64,000 bases of DNA. It comes from Streptomyces dangxiongensis. GTDB lineage: Bacteria; Actinomycetota; Actinomycetes; Streptomycetales; Streptomycetaceae. Shown here piece after piece: positions 1 to 8,338 of the stretch. Each line of letters starts with the position of its first letter. Position 1 is the first letter of the stretch. Position numbers and translations under genes: made by a program. The notes below the pieces were generated by a model, which made no database searches, was not told the DNA's origin, and saw only the letters and a list, made by a program, of their open reading frames with translations. The stretch is from positions 2,666,001-2,730,000 of the forward strand of contig NZ_CP033073.1 of NCBI RefSeq assembly GCF_003675325.1. The letters run 5' to 3'.

Positions 1-361
1 CGTGGCCGGAGCCGCCGCCGTGACCGGAGCCGCCGCCGTGACCGGATTCGGAGCCGTGACCGGAACCGTGACCGGAGCCGCCACCGTGCCCGCTGCCGTG
101 CCCGGAGGAGCCGTGTGAGTGCTTCCCGCACCACTTCTTGTGATGGTCGTGCTTGTTCTTCGCCTTGCAGCTATGGCCGTGATGGCTGTGGGAGTGCTCG
201 GCGGCGGTAACCGCGGCCGACGTGTGCAGAGGAGCCGCGACCGCCGCGGTCGCCGGGAGAATGAGCCCTCCGCCGATCACGGCCGAGGCGATCAGCGTGG
301 CGAGGCGGGTGCCCCGACGCTTGGGACGGTGGGCGTCACGGTTCTCAACAATGCGGTTCAT
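1..361 (-). CDS. Secreted His/Gly/Ser-rich protein (3' end beyond window)
   Basis: The gene reads leftwards from ATG at 361 behind a GAGG ribosome site and is cut by the window edge, so 120 codons are visible. Residues 1-45 form a signal peptide: a basic start with HRPKRRGTR, a hydrophobic core, and an Ala-x-Ala cleavage region near ATAAVAAP. After cleavage come many histidines (HSHSHHGH), a Lys/His segment with two cysteines, then repeats of the type SGHGSGHGGG. Such a tail could bind metal ions or the cell surface, but this is inference from composition. I recognise no family. Confidence 0.7.
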   Translation of the reverse strand, partial: MNRIVENRDAHRPKRRGTRLATLIASAVIGGGLILPATAAVAAPLHTSAAVTAAEHSHSHHGHSCKAKNKHDHHKKWCGKHSHGSSGHGSGHGGGSGHGSGHGSESGHGGGSGHGGGSGH

Positions 362-551
362 GGTTTTTCCTCACTCGATGAAGGGTTTTTCGCCGAAGTC
401 CGGCATTTACGGAGAAGGAATTCCTGGACTGGATTTCCGTTTCCTGCGGTTCGTTTTCCTGGCCGCACTTCAAGTAAGCCAAAACGGGCAGCCCGGGTCA
501 TGCTCCGAGGACTCGGGACTTGTCAGTGCGAAATGTGTCTGGTAGTGGGGG

Positions 552-1637
552 CTAAGCCGCGCCCACGCGTGATGCCGGTCCGGCGGGCGCCCCGGGGAAG
601 ACGGGTCCGGCCCACGCCGGAGGCCCGGGCACCGCCACCCGGTCCGCGCCGGGTTCCGTGCCGGGATCGGGGCGGGGTTCCGTGCCGGGGTCGGGGCAGG
701 CGGCGCCCACGCGCATGTCCACCAGCGTCGGCGTACGGCCGCGCGGGCCGACCGCGCCGACGGCCGTGCGCAGGGCCGCCACGAACTCCATACAGGTGTC
801 GTGGCGGTCGTCCGGGACCTTGGCCAGGGCCCGGAGCATTACCTCGTCGGCGTCGGCCGGGATGTCCGGCCGCTGCTCGCTGAGGGCGGGAGGCGTGTCG
901 CATTGGTGGGCCCAGAGCAGCTCGACGTGGTCCTCCCGCTGGAAGGGCGGGGCGCCCGTCAGGGTCTCTTGGACGACACAGGCGAGGCTGTAGAGGTCGG
1001 ACCTGCCGTCGACCGGGCGGCCGGTGAACCGCTCGGGCGCCACGTAGTCCAGCGTGCCGACGAACTCTCCCACGTTGGTGAACCCGGTCAGCGACAGGGA
1101 TTTCTTCGCCAGGCCGAAGTCGGCGAGATAGACGTGCTCGGGGTGGTCGCTGTCGATGCCCTCGGCGACCAGGACGTTGCCGGGCTTGACGTCCCGGTGG
1201 ACCAGGTCGCGCGCGTGCGCCGCGTCGAGGGCGGAGGCGAGCTGGGCGGCGATGCGCAGCGCCATCGGCACCGGCAGGGGGCCCTCGCGGTCGATCAGGG
1301 CGCGCAGGTCCAGGCCGGCGACGAAGCACATGGCGATGTAGAGGATGCCGTCGGCCTCGCCGGCCTCGAAGACGGGCACGATGTTCGGGTGGTCGATGGC
1401 GGCGGCCACCCGGGACTCCTGGGCGAAGCGGCTGCGGAAGGCCTCGTTGCGGGTGTATTCGGGGGCGAGGAGCTTGAGGGCGACCGTGCGGCCGAGGCGC
1501 AGGTCCTTGGCGCAGTAGACGACGGCCATGCCGCCCCGGCCGAGTTCGCGCTCCACCCGGTAGCCCGCGATCTCCGCCCCGATCAGGCCGGACGGGGTTG
1601 TGGGCGGCCAACTGGCTCTCTTGGGCGCCGTGTTCAT
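552..1637 (-). CDS. Soluble Ser/Thr protein kinase (Hanks type)
   Basis: 361 residues. The kinase domain covers about residues 26-290, with Gly loop GRGGMAVVY (34-42), catalytic-site Lys 55, HRDVKPGNVL with Asp 149, DFG at 173-175 and an APERF motif. All catalytic residues are present, so it should phosphorylate Ser/Thr on target proteins. Most Streptomyces relatives have a transmembrane helix and an outside sensor domain. This one has neither, and ends in a short Pro/Gly/Asp-rich tail, so it is probably cytoplasmic. It lies downstream of lon on the same strand, separated by a strong hairpin, so it is probably transcribed alone. Substrates cannot be told from sequence. Confidence 0.9.
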   Translation of the reverse strand: MNTAPKRASWPPTTPSGLIGAEIAGYRVERELGRGGMAVVYCAKDLRLGRTVALKLLAPEYTRNEAFRSRFAQESRVAAAIDHPNIVPVFEAGEADGILYIAMCFVAGLDLRALIDREGPLPVPMALRIAAQLASALDAAHARDLVHRDVKPGNVLVAEGIDSDHPEHVYLADFGLAKKSLSLTGFTNVGEFVGTLDYVAPERFTGRPVDGRSDLYSLACVVQETLTGAPPFQREDHVELLWAHQCDTPPALSEQRPDIPADADEVMLRALAKVPDDRHDTCMEFVAALRTAVGAVGPRGRTPTLVDMRVGAACPDPGTEPRPDPGTEPGADRVAVPGPPAWAGPVFPGAPAGPASRVGAA

Positions 1638-1738
1638 CGAGACACCACCCTCACCCCGGTCCGCTGCGGAGGGCTGGCTCCTGTCTGCATCCTACCGAGC
1701 GCTCCCGGTGTGCGCCCGGCCGGAGACCGGGCAGGGCG

Positions 1739-1773
1739 AGGGCCCGGACCTCCCTCACGGAGGTCCGGGCCCT
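1739..1773 (-). terminator. Terminator downstream of lon
   Basis: A perfect 15-bp inverted repeat (AGGGCCCGGACCTCC and its complement, 1739-1753 and 1759-1773) with a 5-nt loop lies between the lon stop codon and the kinase gene. It has no T run, which is usual in Streptomyces. Confidence 0.75.
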
Positions 1774-1835
1774 GTGTGGCGCCGTGGGGCGGGCGGGAGC
1801 CCGGCGGACACGGCGCGGCCCTGCCGAGGCGTCCG

Positions 1836-4262
1836 TCACGCCGCCACGGGCACCTCCGGCGCCGCCCCGTCCACGGCGGGCGCGAGCGCCAGCTCCAGGA
1901 CCTGGCGGACGTCGGTCACGGGGTGGACGTCCAGCTTGTCCAGCACCTCGGCCGGGACGTCGTCCAGGTCGGGCTCGTTGCGCTTGGGGATGATCACGGT
2001 GGTCACCCCGGCGCGGTGGGCGGCGAGGAGCTTCTGCTTCACCCCGCCGATGGGCAGTACCCGGCCGGTCAGCGAGACCTCGCCGGTCATGGCGACGTCC
2101 GTGCGGACCAGGCGGCCGGAGAGCAGCGAGGCGAGTGCCGTGGTCATCGTGATGCCCGCGCTCGGGCCGTCCTTCGGGACCGCCCCCGCCGGGAAGTGGA
2201 TGTGCACGCCCCGGTCCTTGAGGTCGGCCACCGGCAGCTCCAGTTCGGCGCCGTGGCTGCGCAGGAAGCTCAGCGCGATCTGCGCCGACTCCTTCATCAC
2301 GTCACCGAGCTGTCCGGTGAGGGTCAGGCCCGCGCCGCCGGTCTCCGGGTCGGCGAGGGACGCCTCCACGAAGAGCACGTCGCCGCCGGCGCCGGTGACC
2401 GCGAGGCCGGTCGCCACGCCGGGCACGGCCGTACGGCGCTCGGCCGGGTCCTGGGCGGACTCGGGCACGTGGTGCGGCCGGCCGATCAGCTCGCGCAGGT
2501 CGCCGTCCGTCACGGTGAACGGCAGTTCCCGCTCGCCCAGTTCGTGCTGGGCGGCGATCTTGCGCAGCAGCCGGGCGATGGACCGCTCCAGGGTCCGCAC
2601 GCCCGCCTCGCGGGTGTACTCGCCGGCGAGCCTGCGCAGCGCGCTCTCGTCGAGCGTGACCTCGTCCCCGTGCAGGCCGGCCCTCTCCAGTTGGCGCGGG
2701 AGCAGGTGGTCGCGGGCGATGACGACCTTCTCGTCCTCGGTGTAGCCGTCCAGCCGGACGATCTCCATACGGTCGGCGAGCGCCTCCGGGATGGCCTCCA
2801 GGACGTTGGCGGTGGCGAGGAAGACCACGTCCGACAGGTCCAGCTCGACCTCCAGGTAGTGATCCCGGAAGGTGTGGTTCTGCGCCGGATCCAGCACCTC
2901 CAGGAGGGCCGCCGCCGGGTCGCCGCGGAAGTCCGAGCCCACCTTGTCGATCTCGTCGAGCAGAACCACCGGGTTCATGGACCCGGCCTCCTTGACGGCC
3001 CGCACGATGCGGCCGGGCAGCGCGCCGACGTACGTACGGCGGTGGCCGCGGATCTCCGCCTCGTCACGGACGCCGCCGAGGGCGACGCGGACGAACGTGC
3101 GTCCCATGGCGTGGGCGACCGACTGGCCGAGCGAGGTCTTGCCGACCCCCGGCGGACCTACGAGCGCGAGCACGGCACCGCCGCGCCGCCCGCCGATCAC
3201 ACCGAGCCCCCGGTCACCGCGCCGCTTGCGCACGGCCAGGTACTCGGTGATGCGCTCCTTGACGTCCTCCAGGCCGGCGTGCTCGGCGTCCAGCACGGCC
3301 TTGGCGCCCCGGATGTCGTAGGCGTCCTCGGTCCGCTCGTTCCACGGCATCTCCAGGACGGTGTCCAGCCAGGTGCGGATCCAGGACCCCTCGGGCGACT
3401 GGTCGGAGGCGCGCTCCAGCTTGTCGACCTCCTTCAGGGCGGCCTCGCGCACCTTCTCGGGCAGGTCGGCGGCCTCCACGCGGGCGCGGTAGTCGTCGGA
3501 CTCCTCGGCGGAATCCTTGCCGTTCCCGCCGTTCAGCTCGCGCAGTTCCTTGCGGACGGCCTCGAGCTGGCGGCGCAGCAGGAATTCGCGCTGCTGCTTG
3601 TCGACGCCCTCCTGGACGTCCTTGGCGATGGTCTCGGCCACGTCCTGCTCGGCGAGGTGGTCGCGGAGCTGCTGGGTGGCGAGCCGGAGCCGGGCCACCG
3701 GGTCGGCGGTCTCCAGCAGGGCGACCTTCTGGTCGGTCGTGAGGAAGGGCGAGTAGCCGGAGTTGTCGGCGAGCGCGGCCACGTCGTCGATGGCCTGGAC
3801 GCGGTCCACGACCTGCCAGGCGCCGCGCTTCTTCAGCCACGTGGTGGCGAGCGCCTTGTACTCCTTGACCAGTTCGGTGACGTGGCCCGGCAGCGGCTCG
3901 GGCACGCTCTCCTGGATCCGGGCGCCCTCGACCCACAGCGGCGCGCCTGGGCCGGTGGTGCCGGCGCCGATGCGCACCCGGCTCCGGCCGCGGATCAGGG
4001 CTCCGGGGTCACCGTCGGCCAGCCGGCCGACCTGCTCGACCGTGCCGAGGACGCCGGTGCCGGCGTACGTGCCGTCGATGCGCGGGACCAGCAGCACCGT
4101 GGGCTTGCCGGGTTCCGGCGCGGCGGCCTGCGCGGCCTCCACCGCGGCCCGCACCTCGGCGTCACTCAGGTCCAGCGGAACGACCATGCCGGGCAGCACG
4201 ACCTCGTCGTCGAGCGGCAGCAGCGGCAGGTTGAGCGTGAACGCCGGTGACTCAGCAGCCAT
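1836..4262 (-). CDS. lon: ATP-dependent Lon protease
   Basis: 808 residues, the usual length for bacterial LonA. An N-terminal substrate-binding domain (about 15-220) and coiled coil are followed by the AAA+ module, with Walker A GPPGVGKT near residue 371 and Walker B VVLLDEID. The protease domain has Ser in KDGPSAG near 699 and Lys in GVKQKLL near 741, the catalytic dyad. Lon degrades misfolded and some regulatory proteins in the cytoplasm. I chose ATG 4262 because GGGGAG lies just upstream; ATG 4283 would add seven residues with no better ribosome site. An HspR-type operator precedes it, fitting the heat-shock control known for lon in Streptomyces. Confidence 0.97.
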   Translation of the reverse strand: MAAESPAFTLNLPLLPLDDEVVLPGMVVPLDLSDAEVRAAVEAAQAAAPEPGKPTVLLVPRIDGTYAGTGVLGTVEQVGRLADGDPGALIRGRSRVRIGAGTTGPGAPLWVEGARIQESVPEPLPGHVTELVKEYKALATTWLKKRGAWQVVDRVQAIDDVAALADNSGYSPFLTTDQKVALLETADPVARLRLATQQLRDHLAEQDVAETIAKDVQEGVDKQQREFLLRRQLEAVRKELRELNGGNGKDSAEESDDYRARVEAADLPEKVREAALKEVDKLERASDQSPEGSWIRTWLDTVLEMPWNERTEDAYDIRGAKAVLDAEHAGLEDVKERITEYLAVRKRRGDRGLGVIGGRRGGAVLALVGPPGVGKTSLGQSVAHAMGRTFVRVALGGVRDEAEIRGHRRTYVGALPGRIVRAVKEAGSMNPVVLLDEIDKVGSDFRGDPAAALLEVLDPAQNHTFRDHYLEVELDLSDVVFLATANVLEAIPEALADRMEIVRLDGYTEDEKVVIARDHLLPRQLERAGLHGDEVTLDESALRRLAGEYTREAGVRTLERSIARLLRKIAAQHELGERELPFTVTDGDLRELIGRPHHVPESAQDPAERRTAVPGVATGLAVTGAGGDVLFVEASLADPETGGAGLTLTGQLGDVMKESAQIALSFLRSHGAELELPVADLKDRGVHIHFPAGAVPKDGPSAGITMTTALASLLSGRLVRTDVAMTGEVSLTGRVLPIGGVKQKLLAAHRAGVTTVIIPKRNEPDLDDVPAEVLDKLDVHPVTDVRQVLELALAPAVDGAAPEVPVAA

Positions 4263-4283
4263 GATCTCCCCTTCGGCAGTCAA

Positions 4284-4304
4284 CTTGAGCTATGCCGACT
4301 CAAT
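4284..4304 (-). promoter_or_regulatory. HAIR-type operator (HspR box) upstream of lon
   Basis: CTTGAGC-N7-ACTCAAT lies 22 bp upstream of the lon start. It matches 12 of 14 positions of the HAIR consensus CTTGAGT-N7-ACTCAAG bound by the heat-shock repressor HspR. lon is a known HspR target in Streptomyces, so repression until heat stress is the expected role. Confidence 0.75.
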
Positions 4305-4389
4305 GTTCGGGCTGCCCCGGATGTTCCCGGCCGTGTGTTCGCCGTGAGCGATCACGGAATCGGTGCAGGTGGGGACGGTCCCGGGCCGC

Positions 4390-5190
4390 TCAGGCCGGCC
4401 GGTGCGGGCGCCGGAGCAGCGGCCAGGCGGCCACGCCGGTCGCCAGGGCGATGAGGTGCCCCCAGTTGGTCAGGGGGTCCGCGTAGGCGTACAGGTCGCC
4501 CAGGAGCGCTCCGGCCACCGGCACCAGCAGGGGCCAGCGGAGCCAGGGGCCGAGCAGGCCGGCCAGCGCGCCGATGCTGGCGGCGACGCCGAAGCTGATG
4601 CCGTAGTCGAGGCGGTGCAGGGAGGTCGGGGGCAGGTGTCCGGCCAGGACGGCGAGGCCGACGGGGACCTCGGTGGCGAGGGTGGCCAGGACGTGGCCGG
4701 CCAGGAAGACGCAGGCGGCCCGCATCCCGCCCGTGCGCCGTTCCAGCGCGGTGAGCACCAGGACGAACGCGACGGCGTACGGCGAGACGATCCCGCCCGC
4801 GATCCACAGTGCGCTCGCCGCCAGCACCGGCAGGGGCGTGCGTATCAGATGGGCGACGTCCGTGCTGGAGCCCTGGTGGAGGGCGTGCACCAGGGCGGGG
4901 GCAGCCATGGCCGCGATCACGGAGGTGACGGCCAGGACGGTCGCGTAGGCGAAGGTGAACGGGGTGCCGGCCGGGGTGGGCAGCAGGTGCCAGGGCCGTA
5001 CGGCAGGTCCGGGCGGACGCGCGGGGACCGGGGCCGGGGCGGACACCGCCGTGACGCCGCGCTGGCGGGGCACGCCGTCCAGCAGGCCGGTGGCCGGCGA
5101 GGGCGGGACGGCGGCGGAGCCGCCGCGAAGGGGCGGGCCCGGCAGCGGCGGGGACGCGGCCGTCGCAGGGCCTTTCGTGATCCGTTCCAC
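4390..5190 (-). CDS. Rhomboid-like intramembrane protein
   Basis: 266 residues from GTG 5190, chosen because AAGGAG sits 9 nt upstream. Residues 1-80 are Pro/Ala-rich and hydrophilic; about six membrane segments follow. A GISFG motif (pattern G-x-S-x-G) and a later NWGHLIALATG in the last helices match the Ser/His dyad arrangement of rhomboid proteases. It is therefore probably an intramembrane serine protease of the actinobacterial rhomboid-like type, although activity is not proven and such proteins are often annotated only as membrane proteins. It lies upstream of lon on the same strand, about 130 bp apart. Confidence 0.7.
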   Translation of the reverse strand: MERITKGPATAASPPLPGPPLRGGSAAVPPSPATGLLDGVPRQRGVTAVSAPAPVPARPPGPAVRPWHLLPTPAGTPFTFAYATVLAVTSVIAAMAAPALVHALHQGSSTDVAHLIRTPLPVLAASALWIAGGIVSPYAVAFVLVLTALERRTGGMRAACVFLAGHVLATLATEVPVGLAVLAGHLPPTSLHRLDYGISFGVAASIGALAGLLGPWLRWPLLVPVAGALLGDLYAYADPLTNWGHLIALATGVAAWPLLRRPHRPA

Positions 5191-5384
5191 GGTGCGGCAC
5201 TCCTTCCGTCCCGCTCCACCCTTGGGGTCCGGCGGGCCGCTGTCCATGACCGGGGCCACGCGGGAGCCGATTCACAGCAACCTCTCACGCCCCGGTCGCG
5301 TCCGTACACCGTCCTCCCGGTGCCGGCCGTCGCGCCGTCCGCAATTCCCGTGAAGGGCAGACCCGATTGGGCCAGGATGGGGCC

Positions 5385-6062
5385 ATGACCGACCTGTACG
5401 ACTCTCCCTTGGTCCTGGACCGGCGCGACGGCCCGTACGGAGAGGTGGTGCTGCGCAGGCACGGCCCGCTGCTGCAGATCATCGCCAACGGATGCTTCCT
5501 GATGGACACCTCCGACGGCCGCTCGGAGCGGTTGCTGGTCGACGCCGCCCGGGCCGCGCTGGACGTGCGGCCCGAGCCGGCTGTGCTGATCGGGGGGCTG
5601 GGCGTGGGATTCTCGCTCGCACACGCGGCGGCCGATCCGGGGTGGGGACGGATCACCGTGGTGGAGCGGGAGCCCGCCGTCATCGGCTGGCACCGGCGGG
5701 GGCCGCTGGCCGAGGTGTCCGGCGGCGCGCTCGCCGACCGGCGCACCACGATCGTGGAAGCGGATCTGGTGGCTTACGTCAATGAGACATCGGACACGTT
5801 CGACGCGCTGTGTCTCGACATCGACAACGGGCCCGGCTGGACCGTCACGGAGGACAACGACAGCCTTTACTCACCGGCCGGACTCGCGGCGTGCGCAAGG
5901 GTGTTGAAACCCGGCGGGGTGCTGGCCGTGTGGTCCGCGCAGCCCTCTCCGGAATTTGAAGGAACCTTGCGGAATGCCGGATTCCGGCAGGTGCGTACCG
6001 AAGAGGTGCCCGTTGCCCGGGGCGTTCCGGACGCTGTGCACCTCGCCGTCCGGCCTGGATAG
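5385..6062 (+). CDS. Spermidine-synthase-like methyltransferase-fold protein
   Basis: 225 residues from ATG 5385 (AGGA upstream). The Rossmann-type nucleotide motif VLIGGLGVGFSL, the acidic loop VVEREP and the LCLDIDNGP motif match the spermidine synthase/methyltransferase superfamily. Here this is the small actinobacterial group lacking the N-terminal domain. The exact reaction is unknown; polyamine synthesis should not be assumed. It is divergent from the rhomboid-like gene and precedes a two-component pair, separated by about 110 bp. Confidence 0.8.
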   Translation: MTDLYDSPLVLDRRDGPYGEVVLRRHGPLLQIIANGCFLMDTSDGRSERLLVDAARAALDVRPEPAVLIGGLGVGFSLAHAAADPGWGRITVVEREPAVIGWHRRGPLAEVSGGALADRRTTIVEADLVAYVNETSDTFDALCLDIDNGPGWTVTEDNDSLYSPAGLAACARVLKPGGVLAVWSAQPSPEFEGTLRNAGFRQVRTEEVPVARGVPDAVHLAVRPG

Positions 6063-6174
6063 CGACAGCCCGGCGAGTCCCCGTAATGTGCTGCCCTGAC
6101 GCGGATCATTCAAGCGTCAAACGCAGACATGGGATCACCCCACGGATTCCGGAAAGCAACAACAGGGGCGGGCG

Positions 6175-6915
6175 ATGGAGCAGACACACACCTCCCAGAG
6201 CGGCGCGGCGACGACCACCCCGGGCGCACAGCGCCGGGTGCTGGTCGTCGAGGACGACCTCACGATCGTCGACGCCATCGCGGCCCGGCTCCGTGCCGAG
6301 GGATTCCTGGTGCAGACGGCGGCCGACGGTCCCGCCGCCGTCGACACGGCCGAGGCCTGGCAGCCCGACCTGCTGATCCTCGACATCATGCTGCCCGGCT
6401 TCGACGGGCTGGAGGTCTGCCGGCGCGTGCAGGCCCAGCGCCCGGTGCCGGTGCTCATGCTCACCGCGCGGGACGACGAGACCGACATGCTGGTCGGGCT
6501 CGGCGTCGGCGCCGACGACTACATGACCAAGCCGTTCTCGATGCGGGAACTGGCGGCACGCGTGCACGTGCTGCTGCGCCGGGTGGAGCGGGCGACGATC
6601 GCCGCCGCCACCCCGCGCTCCGGCATACTGCGCCTCGGCGAGCTGGAGATCGACCACGCGCAGCGCCGGGTCCGGGTGAAGGCGGAGGACGTCCATCTGA
6701 CGCCGACCGAGTTCGACCTGCTGGTGTGCCTGGCGAACACCCCCCGCGCGGTGCTCTCCCGGGAACAGCTACTGGCCGAGGTCTGGGACTGGGCGGACGC
6801 CTCCGGCACCCGCACGGTCGACAGCCACATCAAGGCGCTGCGCCGGAAGATCGGTGCCGAGCGGATCCGTACGGTGCACGGTGTGGGCTACGCGCTGGAG
6901 ACGCCGGCGCCATGA
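6175..6915 (+). CDS. OmpR-family response regulator
   Basis: 246 residues. The receiver domain (20-140) has acidic pocket EDD at 26-28, phospho-acceptor Asp 70 in LLILDIMLPG and Lys in YMTKPFS. The winged-helix DNA-binding domain (150-242) has LTPTEFDLL and the wing RTVHGVGYAL. It should bind DNA after phosphorylation by the kinase encoded next, whose ATG overlaps this stop codon (ATGA at 6912-6915), implying coupled translation. The stimulus and regulon are not evident. Confidence 0.95.
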   Translation: MEQTHTSQSGAATTTPGAQRRVLVVEDDLTIVDAIAARLRAEGFLVQTAADGPAAVDTAEAWQPDLLILDIMLPGFDGLEVCRRVQAQRPVPVLMLTARDDETDMLVGLGVGADDYMTKPFSMRELAARVHVLLRRVERATIAAATPRSGILRLGELEIDHAQRRVRVKAEDVHLTPTEFDLLVCLANTPRAVLSREQLLAEVWDWADASGTRTVDSHIKALRRKIGAERIRTVHGVGYALETPAP

Positions 6916-8036
6916 GCGGTGACGGGCGCCAGGCCGTGCGGAGGAGCCGCCGGCTCTCCGGTGGGGAACCCTGGGGCGGCGTGCGCCCGTTCTCGATCAA
7001 GACCAAGCTGGGCGCGCTGGTCGTCATCGCGGTGCTGATCACCACGGGGCTGTCGATCGTCGCCGTGCACACCAAGACGGAGCTGCGCTTCATCACGGTG
7101 TTCTCGATGATCGCCACCCTGCTCATCACCCAGTTCGTGGCGCACTCGCTCACCATGCCGCTGGACGAGATGAACGCGGTGGCCCGCTCCATCTCGCACG
7201 GCGACTACACGCGCCGCGTGAAGGAGAACCGCCGGGACGAACTCGGCAACCTGGCCGAGACGATCAACGTCATGGCCGACGAGCTGGAGGCCCAGGACAG
7301 CCAGCGCAAGGAGCTGGTGGCGAACGTCTCGCACGAGCTGCGCACCCCGATCGCGGGCCTGCGCGCGGTGCTGGAGAACATCGTCGACGGGGTGACCGAG
7401 CCCGACCAGGAGACGATGCGGACGGCCCTGAAGCAGACCGAGCGGCTCGGCCGGCTGGTGGAGACCCTGCTGGACCTCTCCCGGCTCGACAACGGCGTCG
7501 TACCGCTGAAGCTGCGGCGGTTCGAGGTGTGGCCGTACCTCTCGGGCGTACTCAAGGAGGCCAACATGGTCGCCTCCGCGCGCGCGGGCATCGCCTCCGG
7601 CTCCGGCAGCCACACGCGGACGGACGTCCATCTGCACCTCGACGTCTCACCGCCGGAGCTGACCGCGCACGCGGACCCCGAGCGCCTCCACCAGGTCGTC
7701 GCCAACCTCATCGACAACGCGGTCAAGCACAGCCCGCCGCACGGCCGCGTGACCGTGAAGGCGCGGCGCGGTCCGCAGCCGGAGTCGCTGGAGCTGGAGA
7801 TCCTGGACGAGGGTCCCGGCATCCCCCGGTCGGAGTGGCACCGGGTGTTCGAGCGGTTCAACCGCGGAGCGGTGACCCGGCCGCACGGACCGGGCAGCGA
7901 CGGCGGTACGGGGCTGGGGCTGGCGATCGCCCGATGGGCCGTCGATCTGCACCGCGGCCGGATCGGTGTGGCCGAATCCGAGCGGGGCTGCCGGATCATC
8001 GTCACTCTTCCGGGCCTGACTTCCGCCACGAGTTGA
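6912..8036 (+). CDS. Membrane sensor histidine kinase (EnvZ type)
   Basis: 374 residues. Two hydrophobic segments (about 31-53 and 60-80) are joined by a very short external loop. A HAMP domain (80-135) follows, then HisKA with phospho-acceptor His 141 in NVSHELRTP, and HATPase_c with N box NLIDNAVKH and G boxes DEGPGIP and GTGLGLAIA. The tiny periplasmic loop argues for sensing within the membrane or through a partner. It partners the preceding response regulator, with which it overlaps by four bases. Confidence 0.94.
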   Translation: MSGDGRQAVRRSRRLSGGEPWGGVRPFSIKTKLGALVVIAVLITTGLSIVAVHTKTELRFITVFSMIATLLITQFVAHSLTMPLDEMNAVARSISHGDYTRRVKENRRDELGNLAETINVMADELEAQDSQRKELVANVSHELRTPIAGLRAVLENIVDGVTEPDQETMRTALKQTERLGRLVETLLDLSRLDNGVVPLKLRRFEVWPYLSGVLKEANMVASARAGIASGSGSHTRTDVHLHLDVSPPELTAHADPERLHQVVANLIDNAVKHSPPHGRVTVKARRGPQPESLELEILDEGPGIPRSEWHRVFERFNRGAVTRPHGPGSDGGTGLGLAIARWAVDLHRGRIGVAESERGCRIIVTLPGLTSATS

Positions 8037-8338
8037 CGTAGGGTCCGAACCGGAAGCACAAGATCCACGACGGTCGGCGCCGCTCGGCGCGGCCGGACCC
8101 GTGCGATCGGGAGCAGGCCCGCGCCACCCGTCGAACGAAGACGCGCAGGGCCCCGGCCGGTGCACCCTCCCACATGCGGAACCACGCTTGTTGCCCGCCA
8201 TTTCAAGCCCCGAAACAAGATTTCCGATGTGACTTACGCGACGATGAACGGGCCCGACCTGACCTTCACGGTCAGGGAGGCGTAGCCTTTATTCCCGCTG
8301 TCCATCACCTTGTGAAGCGGAAGAGGGCGGTTGCCGCC
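8037..8338. other. Gene-free leader region of the 2-oxoglutarate dehydrogenase gene
   Basis: About 300 bp without a convincing gene. It presumably holds the kgd promoter. A short hairpin (TGACCTTCACGGTCA near 8262) is visible. An in-frame extension of the downstream gene from 8174 is possible but looks non-coding. Confidence 0.4.

Noticed and set aside
801..4250. A very long open frame antisense to the kinase and lon genes
   Set aside because: High GC leaves the antisense frame open; the translation is low-complexity, Gly/Val/Asp-rich with no domain, and the opposite strand encodes clear Lon and kinase proteins.
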